A stretch of 5,982 nucleotides of DNA from Thermoguttaceae bacterium (GTDB lineage: Bacteria; Planctomycetota; Planctomycetia; Pirellulales; Thermoguttaceae): positions 10,433 through 16,414 of the forward strand of contig JANLFZ010000029.1 in NCBI GenBank assembly GCA_024653385.1. Direction: 5' to 3'. The translations under genes were made by a program, and so were the position numbers. Each line of letters opens with the position of its first letter. The stretch's first letter is position 1. The notes below the pieces were generated by a model. The model was not told the origin of the DNA and searched no databases. It was given only the letters and a program-made list of their open reading frames with translations. Below, one piece after another: positions 5,224-5,982 of this stretch.

Positions 5224-5982
5224 ATGAGCCGGCAGGACCTGGGCATCATCACCGTGCGCTACTACGTGGGCGAGGACCGCGAGCGGAGCCTGGTCAAACT
5301 GTACAAGAAGCTCGACGAGAACGTCGATGTGGTTCCGCCGGGCGTGGCAGGCTGGGTCGTCAAGCCCGTCGAAATCGACGACGTGCCCATCGTCACCCTG
5401 ACGCTTGCCAGTGCGTCGTCCGACGAGATGACCCTGCGCCGGGTCGCCGAGGAGATCGCGCAGCGACTGGCGGGCGTCGAAAACGTCTCGCGAGCCTACG
5501 TGGTGGGCGGGCGGCCGCGGGTCGTCCAGATCCTCATGGACCCCGACCGCATGGCCGCGCACCACATCTCGCCTTTGGAAATCCGCCGGGCGATCCAGGG
5601 GGCCAACGTGCGCCAGACCGCCGGCGACTTGCGCAGCCACGATCACCTCATCCAGATCGAGGCCGGCGAGCCGTTCTCCGACGCGCGGCAGTTGCGCGAA
5701 CTGGTCGTCGGCGTTTTCGACAACCACCCCGTGTTCCTCAAGGACGTGGCCGAAGTCGACGACGGGCCCGACGAGATCGTCGGCTACGTGCGCCACGGAT
5801 GGGGGCCGGCGCGGGGATTCACCGAGCACCACGACTTTCCGAGCACGGTGGTGGGCAAGCCGCACGAAGCCGCGCCGGCCGCCTCCGACGCGACCGCTGT
5901 CCGGCCGGCGGTCACCATCGCCATCGCCAAGAAGAAGGGCGCCAACGCGGTCTGGGTCGCCGATGCCGTGTTGCGCGAGGCC
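5224..5982 (+). CDS. RND permease, downstream porter-domain fragment in the +1 frame (3' partial)
   Basis: A 253-codon open stretch with clear RND homology, running off the window. It begins MSRQDLGIITVRYYVGEDRERSL-like, the PN1 strand that normally follows the missing segment. It continues with GWVVKPVEIDDVPIVTLTL (about 43-61), a PN2-type region (62-135) including SPLEIRRAIQGANV, and then LKDVAEVDDGPDE (about 174-186). A His/Pro/Ala-rich insert follows (about 188-228), and then the conserved AIAKKKGANAV motif (233-243), which leads toward TM2 in intact proteins. No membrane segment is inside this fragment. If translated alone from 5224 the product would lack TM1 and the first porter strand, and would probably not insert or fold as a normal RND subunit. 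If the break is a sequencing or assembly artefact, this is simply the body of one normal permease. Confidence 0.8.
   Translation, partial: MSRQDLGIITVRYYVGEDRERSLVKLYKKLDENVDVVPPGVAGWVVKPVEIDDVPIVTLTLASASSDEMTLRRVAEEIAQRLAGVENVSRAYVVGGRPRVVQILMDPDRMAAHHISPLEIRRAIQGANVRQTAGDLRSHDHLIQIEAGEPFSDARQLRELVVGVFDNHPVFLKDVAEVDDGPDEIVGYVRHGWGPARGFTEHHDFPSTVVGKPHEAAPAASDATAVRPAVTIAIAKKKGANAVWVADAVLREA

Larger units (their letters stand above)
4995..5982 (+). pseudogene. RND efflux permease, frame-disrupted near 5223 and truncated by the window end
   Basis: Inner-membrane proton-driven permease of the AcrB/RND superfamily, partner of the preceding adaptor. The intact 5' part (4995-5222, 76 residues) has a cytoplasmic N-terminus, TM1 (about 29-47), the RND motif TPREEDPQI (48-56) and the porter-domain start NFPGRSAEEVE (66-76). 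After this the family continues with about 21-22 residues of the PN1 subdomain (a QLV..PLE.....IDGVEYVYS-like stretch, from knowledge of the family). These are absent, and the homologous protein resumes at 5224 in the +1 frame. The original frame stays open to the window end but encodes an Arg/Pro/Gly-rich non-homologous tail. Everything points to an out-of-frame deletion of about 65 bases, or an assembly error at this point. Known RND permeases are about 1,000 residues, so most of the gene lies beyond the window. Substrate cannot be assigned. Confidence 0.8.

Noticed and set aside
5216..5230. Programmed ribosomal frameshift joining the two permease parts
   Set aside because: No slippery heptamer or downstream stimulator is seen at the junction. 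A frame change alone would not restore the 21-22 conserved residues that are missing.

Overview
The window is GC-rich DNA with four protein-coding loci, all on the + strand. It looks like a planctomycete chromosome, probably from the Pirellula-like lineages. That reading rests on the FolC N-terminus (an ALRFLYERIDYER-type lead-in followed by FKLDRMRELLSRLGNP), high GC with strong GC3 bias, loose spacing between genes and a large multi-PAS soluble kinase. The assignment is an inference; no rRNA or other taxonomic marker is present.

Layout. Bases 1-155 hold no gene I can support, only two short inverted repeats and weak promoter-like hexamers. Bases 156-1577 encode folC (folylpolyglutamate/dihydrofolate synthase), complete with all family motifs. 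It has no visible Shine-Dalgarno, but a TATAGT hexamer lies six bases before its ATG. An 89-base gap with a strong GC hairpin (1604-1623) follows. Bases 1667-3634 encode a soluble sensor histidine kinase with three PAS domains and a NarL/NarX-type (HisKA_3 plus HATPase_c) transmitter. No response regulator is in the window. The 177-base gap 3635-3811 holds the best promoter candidate here (TTGGTC, 17 bases, TACACT) and a small dyad just downstream of it. It drives, by inference, an efflux operon: an RND periplasmic adaptor (3812-5002) overlapping by 8 bases an RND permease that starts at 4995 and runs off the window end.

How the genes work together. The adaptor and permease would form the inner-membrane half of a tripartite RND efflux pump; no outer-membrane channel gene is in view. 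folC is a housekeeping gene. The kinase's relation to either neighbour is unknown.

Most notable points. (1) The permease reading frame is broken near 5223: about 21-22 expected codons are absent and the homologous protein resumes in the +1 frame. The junction places AGGAGG six bases before an in-frame ATG, so separate initiation is conceivable. (2) The adaptor's C-terminus consists of a 36-bp perfect direct repeat (period 66 bp, in frame). The second copy supplies part of the permease's ribosome-binding site. (3) folC may be transcribed as a leaderless message. I found no CRISPR array, transposase, tRNA or rRNA, and nothing that amounts to a clearly new system.
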